A DNA stretch of 64,000 nucleotides, taken from positions 1 through 64,000 of the forward strand of contig JAFVTF010000025.1 in the NCBI GenBank assembly GCA_017503375.1. Direction: 5' to 3'. Under the pieces are notes generated by a model that worked only from the letters and a program-made list of their open reading frames with translations, was not told the origin of the DNA and did no database searches. This document shows, piece after piece, positions 23,816-32,160 of this stretch. The translations under genes and the position numbers were made by a program. Source of the DNA: Lentisphaeria bacterium. GTDB taxonomy: Bacteria > Verrucomicrobiota > Lentisphaeria > Victivallales > UBA1829. Within the stretch, counting starts at the first letter, position 1. The number at the start of each line of letters is the position of its first letter.

Positions 23816-26128
23816 TCAGGAACATTTACCGTAGCCGCAGCTCAGGCATTTCATGCAATTTTCCTGCATGACGAGTTTCTTTTCATTGCACTGAGGGCAG
23901 ATCAGCATGTTGCTGTTGTCTTTCTGGGCAGTTTCCTTTTTTTCCGTCGGAGCAGGCGCCGCATGAGCGGGCTTCTGTCCGTGAATAATACCGATCTTGG
24001 CAAGGTGGCGTTCGATGGTACGTCCGATGTCAGCTGCGAGACTGGGGATATAGGAACCTTCGCTGAAGTAACCTCCGTTGGGATCGTAGATGCTCTTGAG
24101 CTCTTCCACAAGGAAGATCGGTGCAGGATCGTGACGGAATACAGCGGAAATCAGACGGGTCATTGCAACGATCCAGCTGAAGTACTGAAGGTTTTTGGTA
24201 TTGATAAAAACTTCGTAGGGATGACGGCGTCCATCTTCTTCGATCACATCGTTGATGGTGACATAAAGGGCATCTGCAGCCAGCGGAGTCTTGATCTTGT
24301 ATGTTGTTCCTTCCAGTTCTTTCGGACGGCGCATGGGGGTGGGGCGGACAATGACAGTTTCCACCTTCTTGACTTCTGCGGGAGCTTCTTCCTTCTTTTT
24401 ATCTTCTTCTTTCTTATCTTCTTTTTTCACGAGGACTCCGGAGAAGAATTCGGAAGGACGGAATGTTGTACATCCTTTCAGACCTTTTTCAGCAGCTTTC
24501 ATATAGATCTGCTTGAAGTCTTCGTAGGGATAATCTGCGGGGATGTTAATTGTCTTGGAGATGGAGCTGTCGACAAATTCCTGAAGAGCAGCCTGGATAT
24601 TGAGGTGTTCATCAGCGGAGATCGCAGAACTTTCCACGAAATAATCGGGAAGTTTTTCCTGATCTTTGAATTTGCGGATGTATTCTGCATAAGCATAATC
24701 TGCAACATCGAATTCGGAAATTCCGTCTGCATCAGTACCATTGCGGACTTTTCTGGTGTAGCTGAATGCGAAAACCGGTTCCAGACCGCTGGAGACGTTT
24801 CCTGCCAGAAGACTGATCGTTCCGGTGGGAGCTATGCTTGTGAGGTGAGAGTTGCGGAGACCGTATTTACGGATATCTTCGCGAATATCTTCGGGCAGGG
24901 TTTTGATAAAGTTGCCTTCGCAATATTTTTCCGCATCAAACATCTTGAAAACGCCTTTTTCTTTTCCAAGTTCGATACTGGAGCGGTAGGCTGCATGGGT
25001 GATGGTTTTCATAACCTTGCGTGCAAGTTCGATGGATTCATCGGAACCGTAACGTATTTTCAGGAAAAGGAACATATCAGCGAGACCGGTGATACCGATT
25101 CCCATACGGCGTTTCGACATTGCTTCCTTCTTCTGAGCTTCCAGCGGATAACGGCTGATATCAATGATGTTGTCAAGCAGACGGACTGCTGTTGTAACAA
25201 CATCTTTGAGGAGGTCAAAGTCAACTTCTGCATTATCTTCAAACGGATTTTTAACGAAACGAGTGAGGTTGACGGAACCGAGGAGACATGCTCCGTACGG
25301 GGGCAGGGGCTGCTCACCGCATGGATTTGTTGCCCGGATATCTTCGCAGTACCAGAGGTTGTTCATGCGGTTGATCCGGTCAAAAAGGATGAATCCGGGT
25401 TCAGCGTAATTGTAGGTGGACTTCATGATGAGTTCCCAGAGATCCTGAGCCTTGATGGTCTTGTAAACTTTACCATCAAATTTCAGCTGCCAGTCAGTCC
25501 CTTCACGGACTGCTTTGAGAAAGTCATCAGAGGTGGCTACGGAAAGATTGAACATCTGAAGCTGCGCATTTTCACGCTTGGCTGTAATAAATTCTTCAAT
25601 ATCCGGATGGTCGCAGCGCATGATTCCCATCTGAGCACCGCGGCGCTGTCCTGCGCTCATGATGGTACGGCATGTGGAGTCGAGCACCTGCATGAAGCTC
25701 AGCGGACCGGATGCTGCTGCTTCACAGCCTTTGATGGAATTTCCTTTAGGACGGATCGTTGAGAAATCAAAACCTACGCCTCCTCCCTGTTTCTGGGTGA
25801 GAGCTGATTCTTTGACTGTTTCAAAGATTCCTTCGATGGAATCGGGAATTCTGTTCATTACGAAACAGTTGAACATCGTGACTTCAGAACGGGAAGTTCC
25901 GGCGTTTGCAATGATTCTTCCTCCGGGAAGGAATTTATAATCCTTCATTGCTTCATAAAATTTTTCTTCCCAGTAAGTTTTGTTAGCTTCTTTGGATGCC
26001 GCTGCCTTTGCAACACGGCGGAAGCTGTCATCGGGTGTGATATCTGCCGGAATTTCAGCTGATCCATGATATTTGTACTTCCGGTTCCAGATTTCGCCAG
26101 CAATGTCGTAGATTTGACGTTCTCCCAT
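23816..26128 (-). CDS. nrdJ: Adenosylcobalamin-dependent ribonucleotide reductase (class II)
   Basis: A 770-residue enzyme that reduces ribonucleotides using B12. The 10-stranded barrel holds FNCFVMN, KQGGGVGFDFS, NPCGEQPLPPYGACLLGSVN with the active-site Cys-x-Glu, and ATGTISLLA-like APTGTISLLAG. A lysine/glutamate-rich linker (about 570-592) leads to a C-terminal region with CPQCNEKK and CLSCGYGKCS, the redox-active Cys tail and zinc-ribbon-like motif of the long NrdJ type. It needs no oxygen, consistent with an anaerobe. The predicted promoter lies upstream of a family A element that separates it from the start codon, so the mRNA leader should contain the element. No cobalamin riboswitch motif was found. 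Confidence 0.95.
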   Translation of the reverse strand: MGERQIYDIAGEIWNRKYKYHGSAEIPADITPDDSFRRVAKAAASKEANKTYWEEKFYEAMKDYKFLPGGRIIANAGTSRSEVTMFNCFVMNRIPDSIEGIFETVKESALTQKQGGGVGFDFSTIRPKGNSIKGCEAAASGPLSFMQVLDSTCRTIMSAGQRRGAQMGIMRCDHPDIEEFITAKRENAQLQMFNLSVATSDDFLKAVREGTDWQLKFDGKVYKTIKAQDLWELIMKSTYNYAEPGFILFDRINRMNNLWYCEDIRATNPCGEQPLPPYGACLLGSVNLTRFVKNPFEDNAEVDFDLLKDVVTTAVRLLDNIIDISRYPLEAQKKEAMSKRRMGIGITGLADMFLFLKIRYGSDESIELARKVMKTITHAAYRSSIELGKEKGVFKMFDAEKYCEGNFIKTLPEDIREDIRKYGLRNSHLTSIAPTGTISLLAGNVSSGLEPVFAFSYTRKVRNGTDADGISEFDVADYAYAEYIRKFKDQEKLPDYFVESSAISADEHLNIQAALQEFVDSSISKTINIPADYPYEDFKQIYMKAAEKGLKGCTTFRPSEFFSGVLVKKEDKKEEDKKKEEAPAEVKKVETVIVRPTPMRRPKELEGTTYKIKTPLAADALYVTINDVIEEDGRRHPYEVFINTKNLQYFSWIVAMTRLISAVFRHDPAPIFLVEELKSIYDPNGGYFSEGSYIPSLAADIGRTIERHLAKIGIIHGQKPAHAAPAPTEKKETAQKDNSNMLICPQCNEKKLVMQENCMKCLSCGYGKCS

Positions 26129-26158
26129 TTCGCCTTTCCTCTGTTTTTTCAGATTATT

Positions 26159-26323
26159 GAGGCAATTTCAAAAGTCTTCAAAAATGTCTGAAAATTCTTG
26201 CCGTGATCTGAAAATGGAGCGTTTTCGGTGGTTACTCGTTGAGTAGCCACGCTCAAACTGCCTTTTTCATCTCATCAGCAATCTCCTTTCAGCCAAATTT
26301 TGCCGGACTTTTGAAGTTACCTC
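26159..26323. repeat. Family A element, copy A3 (complete, in nrdJ leader)
   Basis: 165 bp from GAGGCAATTTCAAAAGTC to GGACTTTTGAAGTTACCTC, with the central GGTGGTTACTC / GAGTAGCCAC palindrome. Flanks are TATT and TGTT, a possible 4-bp target duplication with one mismatch. Starts 30 bp upstream of the nrdJ ATG. Confidence 0.9.
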
Positions 26324-26359
26324 TGTTGATATAAAAAAATTATTACTTTCAGTGAGGAA

Positions 26360-26388
26360 CAATATAAGCCATAATTCCCGGAAAAGCA
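26360..26388 (-). promoter_or_regulatory. Predicted nrdJ promoter
   Basis: Minus strand TTGCTT (26388-26383), 17-bp spacer, TATATT (26365-26360). It lies outside repeat A3, so transcription would run through the repeat. Confidence 0.55.
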
Positions 26389-26510
26389 AGGCGTTTTCTA
26401 AAAAAAAAAGGCACTCTTTTTTTGACTTTTTTTTGAAAAGGGACTTGACACCGTATAATCTCTGTTGAAAGCTCTCTTTTTTTTTAGTTTTTTTGAAAAG
26501 CTCTCAAGAC

Positions 26511-26540
26511 AAAAAAATCCCCGGCTGTAATAAACCGGGG
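26511..26540 (-). terminator. Terminator of the TPR-protein gene
   Basis: CCCCGG (26519-26524) pairs with CCGGGG (26535-26540); on the minus strand the stem is followed by a run of seven T. Confidence 0.88.
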
Positions 26541-26556
26541 ATAAATATCAACTGAT

Positions 26557-27960
26557 TCAAGCGTTCTGTTTTTCTGCCCGCTTTTTGGCATAATAATCAT
26601 CAATGCGCTTTCCAACGTCTTCATAACCGACGTTGACGGCATAGATATCCTTAAAGCAGGAAAGAGCTTTATCGGATTCCCCGATGGCATCGTATGTAAC
26701 TCCGAGGTGATAAACTGTTTCCATTTTGAGATCATCCATTGTCGGCATTTCCTTGACAGCTTTTTCAAACTGTTCGACAGCCATATCGTACTGCTCTTTT
26801 GCAGCGAAACAGCGTCCGAGATAAGCAATTGCAGAGAGACGTTTATGCGGGTTTCTCTGAGCCAGCTGGAACTGTTCCAGAGCTTTTTCCACATTTCCGA
26901 GATCCCAGTAAACAACGGCTGCTTCGTAACGGATAAGCGTATCGTTGGGGTAAGTTTTGATACGGTCTTCCGCACGTTCCAGACGGTATGCATTGATTTC
27001 GGTTGTGATGGCATCAATCTGATCCTGTGAAGCATTTTCCGCTTTGAGTTTTTCGATTTTCTGTTTCATAAGAGAAATCGTACAGAATTCGATTGCTTTG
27101 TCAATGTTCGGGTCAAGAGTTCCCAGACGTTCCACGATCCATTTGTAGGTGTCAATGGTCTTCTGGAATTCAGAAACACGCTGATAGAATTCTGCCAGTT
27201 TACGGCGGTTATCAATAGAGGTATCCCCGTTGGCGATCAAACCTTCATAGTATTCGATCATCTTACGGATATCTTCTTCAGAACGGACAATTCTGTCATC
27301 ACGCAGCAGATCGGACGTGGCATCTGTTTTCTTGTACATTCCGCCTCTGCCATTACGGGCATTGGCCTTATTCTGTTCCATTGAGGCAAGAGCAGCAGCT
27401 GCACGGAGATTTGCCTGTGCTTCCAATGAATCCGGATGTTTCGCTGCGATCATCTGACGGATTCGCAGCACTTTTGCTCCTTCTCCGTTTGCTTCATAAA
27501 CTTCCGCAAGCGTTTTCATATTTGCTTCATTCTTATCATCCAGTTCAACGATCCCTTCCAGACCTTCCATCTGAATAAAGGGGGCTTCACATGCTTTTCC
27601 TGCATCCACCAGCAGCATCAAAGGACCTCTTGCAAGAAAATTGTGTGCCAGAGCTTCTTCTGCATAAGCCAACGCAAGTTCCGGATTCTTCTTCAGAACA
27701 GAACGGCCTTTGGTTACCCATGGTATTTGTTTGAAACTTGCGATAAAACGGGCAAAACCTCCGAGAGAAGCGGAATATCTGCGTTCTGCATCTCTCAACA
27801 TATTGCGGGCTTCGATGAAACCGGGTTCTTTTTGAACAACACTTTTCAAAAGTTCAATCGCATATTCGACACTGTTTTTCGCAAAAACAGAAGCCGCTTT
27901 CTGGTACACATTACGTGCTCCGGCAGAGACTTCTGCAACAGTTTTCTTTTCGATAGCCAT
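26557..27960 (-). CDS. Tetratricopeptide-repeat protein
   Basis: A 467-residue, largely helical protein with several TPR units: ARNVYQKAASVFAKNSVEYAIELLKSVVQKEPGFIEARNMLRDAE near the N-terminus, a mid block around LRIRQMIAAKHPDSLEAQANL, and at least three units after residue 300 (for example AYLGRCFAAKEQYDMAVEQFEKAV). No signal peptide or transmembrane helix, so it is cytosolic. TPRs act as scaffolds; there is no catalytic domain. It has a clear promoter, an AGGAGA ribosome site and its own terminator, so it is monocistronic. Similar TPR proteins are frequent in planctomycetes and lentisphaeres, but the partner here is unknown. Confidence 0.88.
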   Translation of the reverse strand: MAIEKKTVAEVSAGARNVYQKAASVFAKNSVEYAIELLKSVVQKEPGFIEARNMLRDAERRYSASLGGFARFIASFKQIPWVTKGRSVLKKNPELALAYAEEALAHNFLARGPLMLLVDAGKACEAPFIQMEGLEGIVELDDKNEANMKTLAEVYEANGEGAKVLRIRQMIAAKHPDSLEAQANLRAAAALASMEQNKANARNGRGGMYKKTDATSDLLRDDRIVRSEEDIRKMIEYYEGLIANGDTSIDNRRKLAEFYQRVSEFQKTIDTYKWIVERLGTLDPNIDKAIEFCTISLMKQKIEKLKAENASQDQIDAITTEINAYRLERAEDRIKTYPNDTLIRYEAAVVYWDLGNVEKALEQFQLAQRNPHKRLSAIAYLGRCFAAKEQYDMAVEQFEKAVKEMPTMDDLKMETVYHLGVTYDAIGESDKALSCFKDIYAVNVGYEDVGKRIDDYYAKKRAEKQNA

Positions 27961-28012
27961 ATTTGCCTTCTCCTGTTAGGCTGTTTTTTGCTTTCCACAA
28001 TAAACCACTAAG

Positions 28013-28040
28013 AATATACCATAAATATACGGAAAATCAA
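28013..28040 (-). promoter_or_regulatory. Predicted promoter of the TPR gene
   Basis: Minus strand TTGATT (28040-28035), 16-bp spacer, TATATT (28018-28013). Confidence 0.6.
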
Positions 28041-28253
28041 GTTGTTTATTGATTTTCTTTAAAAGAATTTTCTTAACCTGAGGCTCCGGGAGCATACATG
28101 AAGGTTTTTTTTTCAAAAGAGTGACTGAAGAAAAGGATACTGTTAACGGTCAACAGTCTGAAACAACAGCTCTGCCGGGCGTTTGATTGTTGTTCCATTC
28201 AAATGCAGATCATTCATCCCCCCGAATTACCATATTCCAATTACTCAAATATC

Positions 28254-28303
28254 CCGTAAAAATAATAAGGGTTATTGCAAATTTGAGTTTTGCAACAACC
28301 CTT
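28254..28303 (-). terminator. Terminator of argC
   Basis: A long stem, AAGGGTTATTGCAAA (28267-28281) against TTTTGCAACAACCCTT (28288-28303), with one mismatch; on the minus strand it is followed by TTATTATTTTTA. Confidence 0.8.
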
Positions 28304-28325
28304 TTACAGTATAACATGGAAAGGA

Positions 28326-29261
28326 TCAGAGATCCAATCCGGTTTCCGGAGCTTGTTTCATGACGATATTCATACATTCCACTGCTGCGCCGGAGGCTCC
28401 TTTTCCCAGATTGTCATAACGGGCAATTAGAAGAATACGGTCTTCATTCCCTTCAACCATGATCTGCATGGAATCTTTTCCACTCATAGCATTTCCGGAA
28501 AGCAAGCCGCCTTCAGAAGCATTTTCAGCATAGAATACCATATTCCCGTTGTAAAGATTACGGTAAACTTCACGGATGTTTTCTACGGTCGCACCATTGT
28601 TAAGCTGAGATTTGAAGACAGGTACTGTCACCAGCATACCACTGTAATAGTCTGCAACGATGGGACAGAAGATCGGAGCTGTTGTGCTGCCGGTGATCTT
28701 GACCATTTCTTTCAGATGTTTATGCTGCTGAGTCAATCCGTATTGACGGGGTGCATCAAAGAGCTGAGGACGGTTTGCATCAGCATATTCGGCAATCATT
28801 TTCTTGCCGCCGCCGCTGTAACCTGTCAGAGAGTGGCAAGTCAGCAATGCGTCTGCAGAAAGAATTCCTGCATCAATCAGAGGGCGGACTAGAGCAATGA
28901 ATCCGCTGGCATGACAGCCGGGAACTGCGATTCGCTTGGATGTTGTGATCTTCTGGAAGAATGCGGGGGAGAGTTCCGGGAAACCGTAAGCCCAGTCATC
29001 ACAGGTTCTGTGGGCTGTTGAAGTGTCAAGCACTACAACTTCAGGATTTTCAATCATTGCCACAGCTTCGCGTGATGCATCATCCGGCAGGCAGAGAAAT
29101 GCAATGTCGCAAGTGTTGAGCATTTCCTTACGGCATTCCGGTTTTTTCCGGTCTTCTTCCGAAAGTGTCATCAGCTGAATATCATTTCTGAGCTGAAGAC
29201 GTTCATAAATACGAAGTCCGGTTGTTCCGGCCTTCCCGTCAATAAATACTTTTGTTGTCAT
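28326..29261 (-). CDS. argC: N-acetyl-gamma-glutamyl-phosphate reductase, short type
   Basis: A 311-residue NADP-dependent dehydrogenase of arginine synthesis. The N-terminal nucleotide site is VFIDGKAGTTGLRIYERL, the active-site Cys lies in VPGCHASGFIALVRPL (about 114-129), and the catalytic His region includes QHKHLKEM. This is the shorter, ArgC type 2 (about 310 residues) with TCHSLTGYSGGGKKMI. I start at the ATG at 29261, preceded by GATGGA; a frame open to 29369 adds 36 residues not found in the family. No other arg genes adjoin; the upstream M20 amidohydrolase might be related (acyl-amino-acid deacylation) but has a separate promoter relation. Confidence 0.93.
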   Translation of the reverse strand: MTTKVFIDGKAGTTGLRIYERLQLRNDIQLMTLSEEDRKKPECRKEMLNTCDIAFLCLPDDASREAVAMIENPEVVVLDTSTAHRTCDDWAYGFPELSPAFFQKITTSKRIAVPGCHASGFIALVRPLIDAGILSADALLTCHSLTGYSGGGKKMIAEYADANRPQLFDAPRQYGLTQQHKHLKEMVKITGSTTAPIFCPIVADYYSGMLVTVPVFKSQLNNGATVENIREVYRNLYNGNMVFYAENASEGGLLSGNAMSGKDSMQIMVEGNEDRILLIARYDNLGKGASGAAVECMNIVMKQAPETGLDL

Positions 29262-29340
29262 TTTTTTCCATCTTTTGTTGAATTGAACTCGGCATTTCTG
29301 CCATGGAATCACAGGAGACTTCGATCCTGTCAGAAAGGGT

Positions 29341-29369
29341 AATATACTACTGTTTTCCGTTTTTCGCAA
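29341..29369 (-). promoter_or_regulatory. Predicted argC promoter
   Basis: Minus strand TTGCGA (29369-29364), 17-bp spacer, TATATT (29346-29341), followed by ACCC. Located 80 bp before the start codon. Confidence 0.55.
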
Positions 29370-29406
29370 ATGAAAAATGCAAAATCTTTCAGTTTTTTCA
29401 GAAGTT

Positions 29407-29439
29407 CCGGGAATACCGGTACTAGAATGGTACTCCCGG
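29407..29439. repeat. Hairpin between argC and the M20 gene
   Basis: CCGGGAATACC (29407-29417) pairs with GGTACTCCCGG (29429-29439) with one mismatch and is followed on the plus strand by TTTTTTT. The T-run is on the wrong side for the minus-strand genes, so it would act as a terminator only for plus-strand transcripts. Confidence 0.5.
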
Positions 29440-29447
29440 ATGTTTTT

Positions 29448-30758
29448 TTACAGATCCTTACTGGAAAGAGTTCTGTTGATCCTGTCGATGATCCGGATAT
29501 ATTCCGGAATCGGAAGAAGATCTTTCTTCTGTTCTGCAATTTTTCTGGCGGGTTCCGCATCACCGTAAAGCAGTTTCACGGCTGTACATGCATTCAGAAG
29601 AGAGCTGTTGACATATGCATCTGTTTGATCTGCAATTCCGTAATCAATGCCGTGTCCGGTTCCGCAACAGCCGCGGGCATAACCGTGGACAGCCGGAATC
29701 ACTGTTGCAATGTCTCCCATATCGGTGCAGCTCGCGAAAAATGTCTGATTGTAATCATAAGTGATTCCGGGGAACAGTTCTTCAGCGGTCTGACCGAGAA
29801 TTGCTCCGAGATCATGATTATCCAGCAGCGGCATGTAACCGTTCAATGTTTCGACGGTCGCTTCACATTCCGCCGCTTTGGCTGCATACATAACTGCTTT
29901 ATCGAAACGGTCATTCAGATTCAGAATCTTATCCAGTGAGGGCGCGCGGAGCATGTAATCCATTGTGATTTTATCCGGAATGATATTCACTGAGTCTCCG
30001 CCGTTTGTGATGATTCCATGAATCCGTATATGAGGATCGCTGCTGTAAGATTCCCGGAGCATGGCAACTGCATTGAGTGCCAGTGTCGCAGCATTCAACG
30101 CATTTTTTCCCTGATCCGGTCTTGCCCCGTGTGAACTTTTTCCGTGGAACGTGATCTTTTTGTTGACGCATCCGTTGTGATCATTATAACCATATCTGCT
30201 GCTGAGATGATGCATGTAAGAGAGATCAACATCATCGAATACACCTTCCCGGAGCAGCTGGGATTTTCCAGCAATGGAGCCGATTTTCCCCTGCTTGATC
30301 AGATCGGTACGGTAATCCATTTCGATTCCCTCTTCAGCTGGAGTGGCGATGAAGGCGATTTTTCCGCACATGGAGTCCAATGCCCCGGATTTTTTCAACG
30401 CAAGAGCTGCACCATAGAGATTTGCACAGCTTGAATTGTGACCGCAAGCGTGAACAGCTCCGGTCTTTTTATCACATTCCGGATGGTTCGGAAGAATCAG
30501 AGAGTCCAGTTCTCCGAGAATCGCCAGAACAGGGCCGGGTTTTCCCGTATCAAGATCTGCACGGAATCCTGTCATGGCAAGTCCGCGTTTGACTGTCATT
30601 CCCAAAGATTCAAATTTTCCGGCAAGATAGTCTGATGTCTTGACTTCTCTGTATCCCGGTTCAGGATTTTTCCAGATGTGATCGCCAACTTCTATAATAT
30701 CGGCGGCATGTTGCTCAATGATTCGTTTTACAGATGATAAAACCTCTTTTTGTTCCAT
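29448..30758 (-). CDS. M20-family amidohydrolase (AbgB-like)
   Basis: A 436-residue peptidase M20 family member. The metal-binding motifs are CGHNSSCANLYGAAL (about 106-120), TPAEEGIEMDYRTD (about 138-152, Glu-Glu) and the late GTGHGIDYG (about 381-389). The dimerisation domain contains FHGKSSHGARPDQGKNALNA. It resembles AbgB, the aminobenzoyl-glutamate hydrolase subunit, and related N-acyl-amino-acid hydrolases; exact substrate cannot be read. It may hydrolyse acyl-amino acids or dipeptides in the cytosol. The region upstream has a candidate TTGCTA-N17-TATTTT promoter and AGGTATC before the ATG. Confidence 0.88.
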   Translation of the reverse strand: MEQKEVLSSVKRIIEQHAADIIEVGDHIWKNPEPGYREVKTSDYLAGKFESLGMTVKRGLAMTGFRADLDTGKPGPVLAILGELDSLILPNHPECDKKTGAVHACGHNSSCANLYGAALALKKSGALDSMCGKIAFIATPAEEGIEMDYRTDLIKQGKIGSIAGKSQLLREGVFDDVDLSYMHHLSSRYGYNDHNGCVNKKITFHGKSSHGARPDQGKNALNAATLALNAVAMLRESYSSDPHIRIHGIITNGGDSVNIIPDKITMDYMLRAPSLDKILNLNDRFDKAVMYAAKAAECEATVETLNGYMPLLDNHDLGAILGQTAEELFPGITYDYNQTFFASCTDMGDIATVIPAVHGYARGCCGTGHGIDYGIADQTDAYVNSSLLNACTAVKLLYGDAEPARKIAEQKKDLLPIPEYIRIIDRINRTLSSKDL

Positions 30759-30889
30759 AAAGATACCTCGCTGTTTTGTAAGATTCTCAGATGATAATTT
30801 TTTCTAAAATAACATCATAAAACAGAAATAGCAAGTTGAAAACACCTGTTTTGCTGAAAAAAAGAGCAGATACCGATATTTTTTCTTGA

Positions 30890-31054
30890 GAGGCAATTTC
30901 AAAAGTCTTCAAAAATGTCTGAAAATTCTTGCCGTGATCTGAAAATGGAGCGTTTTCGGTGGTTACTCTTTGAGTAGCCACACTCAAACTACCATTTCCA
31001 TCTCATCAGCAATCTCTTTTCAGCCAAATTTTGCCGGACTTTTGAAATTACCTC
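30890..31054. repeat. Family A element, copy A4 (complete, TSD TTGA)
   Basis: 165 bp with TIRs GAGGCAATTTCAAAAGTC and GGACTTTTGAAATTACCTC. Directly flanked by TTGA on both sides (30886-30889 and 31055-31058), a perfect 4-bp target-site duplication. Confidence 0.92.
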
Positions 31055-31083
31055 TTGAAATAAAGAGTTTGTAATGGTATATT
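31055..31083 (+). promoter_or_regulatory. Predicted promoter of the SBF-like transporter, abutting repeat A4
   Basis: TTGAAA (31055-31060), 17-bp spacer, TATATT (31078-31083). The first four bases of the -35 box are the target duplication of the neighbouring repeat. Confidence 0.65.
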
Positions 31084-31123
31084 ATTACTGAATTTTATAC
31101 ACTATTCAAGATATGGAGATTTT

Positions 31124-32047
31124 ATGTTTAAAAAGCTGTTTTTACCGGTAGGAATGGTTCTTGCCATTGTAATATCATTTCTTTATCCGCCCATCGGGAT
31201 ATGGATGAAAAAAGTAATCGGTTCCAATCCGTTTATCGTAATTATCTTTTTAATTTGCGGATGGCGGACGAAGTTCGGGGAAATGAATTTTGACAGGAAA
31301 TTTCTCGTTAATTTTATCGTTTGCGGGGTGATTTCGTTGATCGTTGCACCATTGATCGGGCTTGGTTTGGGACATGCTCTGCGTCTGGACCAGATGGCGA
31401 TTCTCGGTTTGATCATCATTTCCTGCGTTCCTGCAACCCTTTCCAGCGGGATTGTTATGGCAGAAACTGCAGGGGGGAATGTTCTTCTGGCAATGATGAT
31501 GACCGTGATTTACAATCTGGTCGGTGTGGTTTCCATGCCGTTGGTGATCTCCTGGTGCGTTCCGGGAAATGCGGATGTTGATACCAATCCTCTGAAAATG
31601 TTCTGCGATTTGCTTTTGCTGGTTCTTCTGCCGTTTTTTATCGGCTGGGCTGTACAGAAGTTTGCCAAGCTCAAACCGCCTGCATGGACCGGATATTTGC
31701 CGTCTGCTTGTGTGATCCTGTTGATCCTCGGATTCTTTTCCGGTGCGCGGGATAAGTTTCTCTCTTATGATTTGAAACTGCTGGCGATTGCGATCGGGGC
31801 AGGGGTTCTGCTGCGGGTGATTTTCCTTGCAATCTTCTATTGGGGCGGTTTGCTGCTGAAGATGAAACGAGACGACCGTGTGGCTGCAATGTTTACCGCC
31901 GGTTCAAAATCATTGACGATTGCATTGACCATGCTGGCGATCATCGGCGCCGGGAACAGTACCGCGATCATTCCGTGTATGGTATTTTATGCATTACAGG
32001 CGATGATTGACTCTGTTCTTGCTGCAAAGCTGAAACCTGCTGAGTAA
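31124..32047 (+). CDS. Bile acid:sodium symporter (SBF)-like transporter
   Basis: A 307-residue membrane protein with nine to ten predicted helices. Family features are FLICGWRTKFGEM, the polar SCVPATLSSGIVMAETAGGN in the middle of the fold (about 104-123) and FTAGSKSLTIALTM near the C-terminus, matching the SBF-like branch (PF13593 type) whose substrates are mostly unknown and need not be bile acids. A GGAG site precedes the ATG by 8 bp. It is monocistronic by spacing, with a predicted promoter whose -35 box abuts a family A repeat. In a gut bacterium uptake of an organic anion with sodium is plausible; direction and substrate are not shown by sequence. Confidence 0.88.
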   Translation: MFKKLFLPVGMVLAIVISFLYPPIGIWMKKVIGSNPFIVIIFLICGWRTKFGEMNFDRKFLVNFIVCGVISLIVAPLIGLGLGHALRLDQMAILGLIIISCVPATLSSGIVMAETAGGNVLLAMMMTVIYNLVGVVSMPLVISWCVPGNADVDTNPLKMFCDLLLLVLLPFFIGWAVQKFAKLKPPAWTGYLPSACVILLILGFFSGARDKFLSYDLKLLAIAIGAGVLLRVIFLAIFYWGGLLLKMKRDDRVAAMFTAGSKSLTIALTMLAIIGAGNSTAIIPCMVFYALQAMIDSVLAAKLKPAE

Positions 32048-32089
32048 GAATTTGTCTCCATTTTCCGTGAAAAAACATTGCTTTTCTGT

Positions 32090-32117
32090 TTGAAAATGGG
32101 AAAGCGTGTGCTATTTT
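32090..32117 (+). promoter_or_regulatory. Predicted promoter of the FAD reductase operon
   Basis: TTGAAA (32090-32095), 16-bp spacer, TATTTT (32112-32117), 43 bp before the start codon. Confidence 0.5.
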
Positions 32118-32160
32118 ACACATTAAAGAGACTTATCAGTTCAGTCATGGAGGGTCATAG

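Larger units (their letters stand above)
26129..26556. other. Intergenic region TPR gene - nrdJ
   Basis: 428 bp holding family A copy A3 (26159-26323), the nrdJ promoter, poly-T rich sequence with two GAAA(A)GCTCTC direct repeats (around 26467 and 26495) and the terminator of the TPR gene. No gene seen. Confidence 0.7.
27961..28325. other. Intergenic region argC - TPR gene
   Basis: 365 bp containing the TPR-gene promoter (28013-28040), a CTGTT/AACAG short palindrome near 28141 and the argC terminator (28254-28303). No gene seen. Confidence 0.65.
30759..31123. other. Divergent intergenic region M20 gene - SBF transporter
   Basis: 365 bp between two outward-facing genes. Holds family A copy A4 (30890-31054) and the SBF promoter (31055-31083). 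No gene seen. Confidence 0.7.

Noticed and set aside
23963-25762. Long open frame on the plus strand opposite nrdJ (599 codons)
   Set aside because: It is the antisense shadow of a clearly recognised ribonucleotide reductase; composition is unusually rich in Phe, Cys and Ile and shows no domain.
26129-26400. Cobalamin riboswitch upstream of nrdJ
   Set aside because: Expected for a B12-dependent enzyme in some genomes, but the conserved B12-box GCCACTG-type core is not present; the leader is occupied by repeat A3.
30787-30987. Short frame inside family A copy A4 (similar frame in copy A6)
   Set aside because: The shared peptide is a by-product of the repeat sequence; copies with other indels do not keep the frame, and no ribosome site is present.
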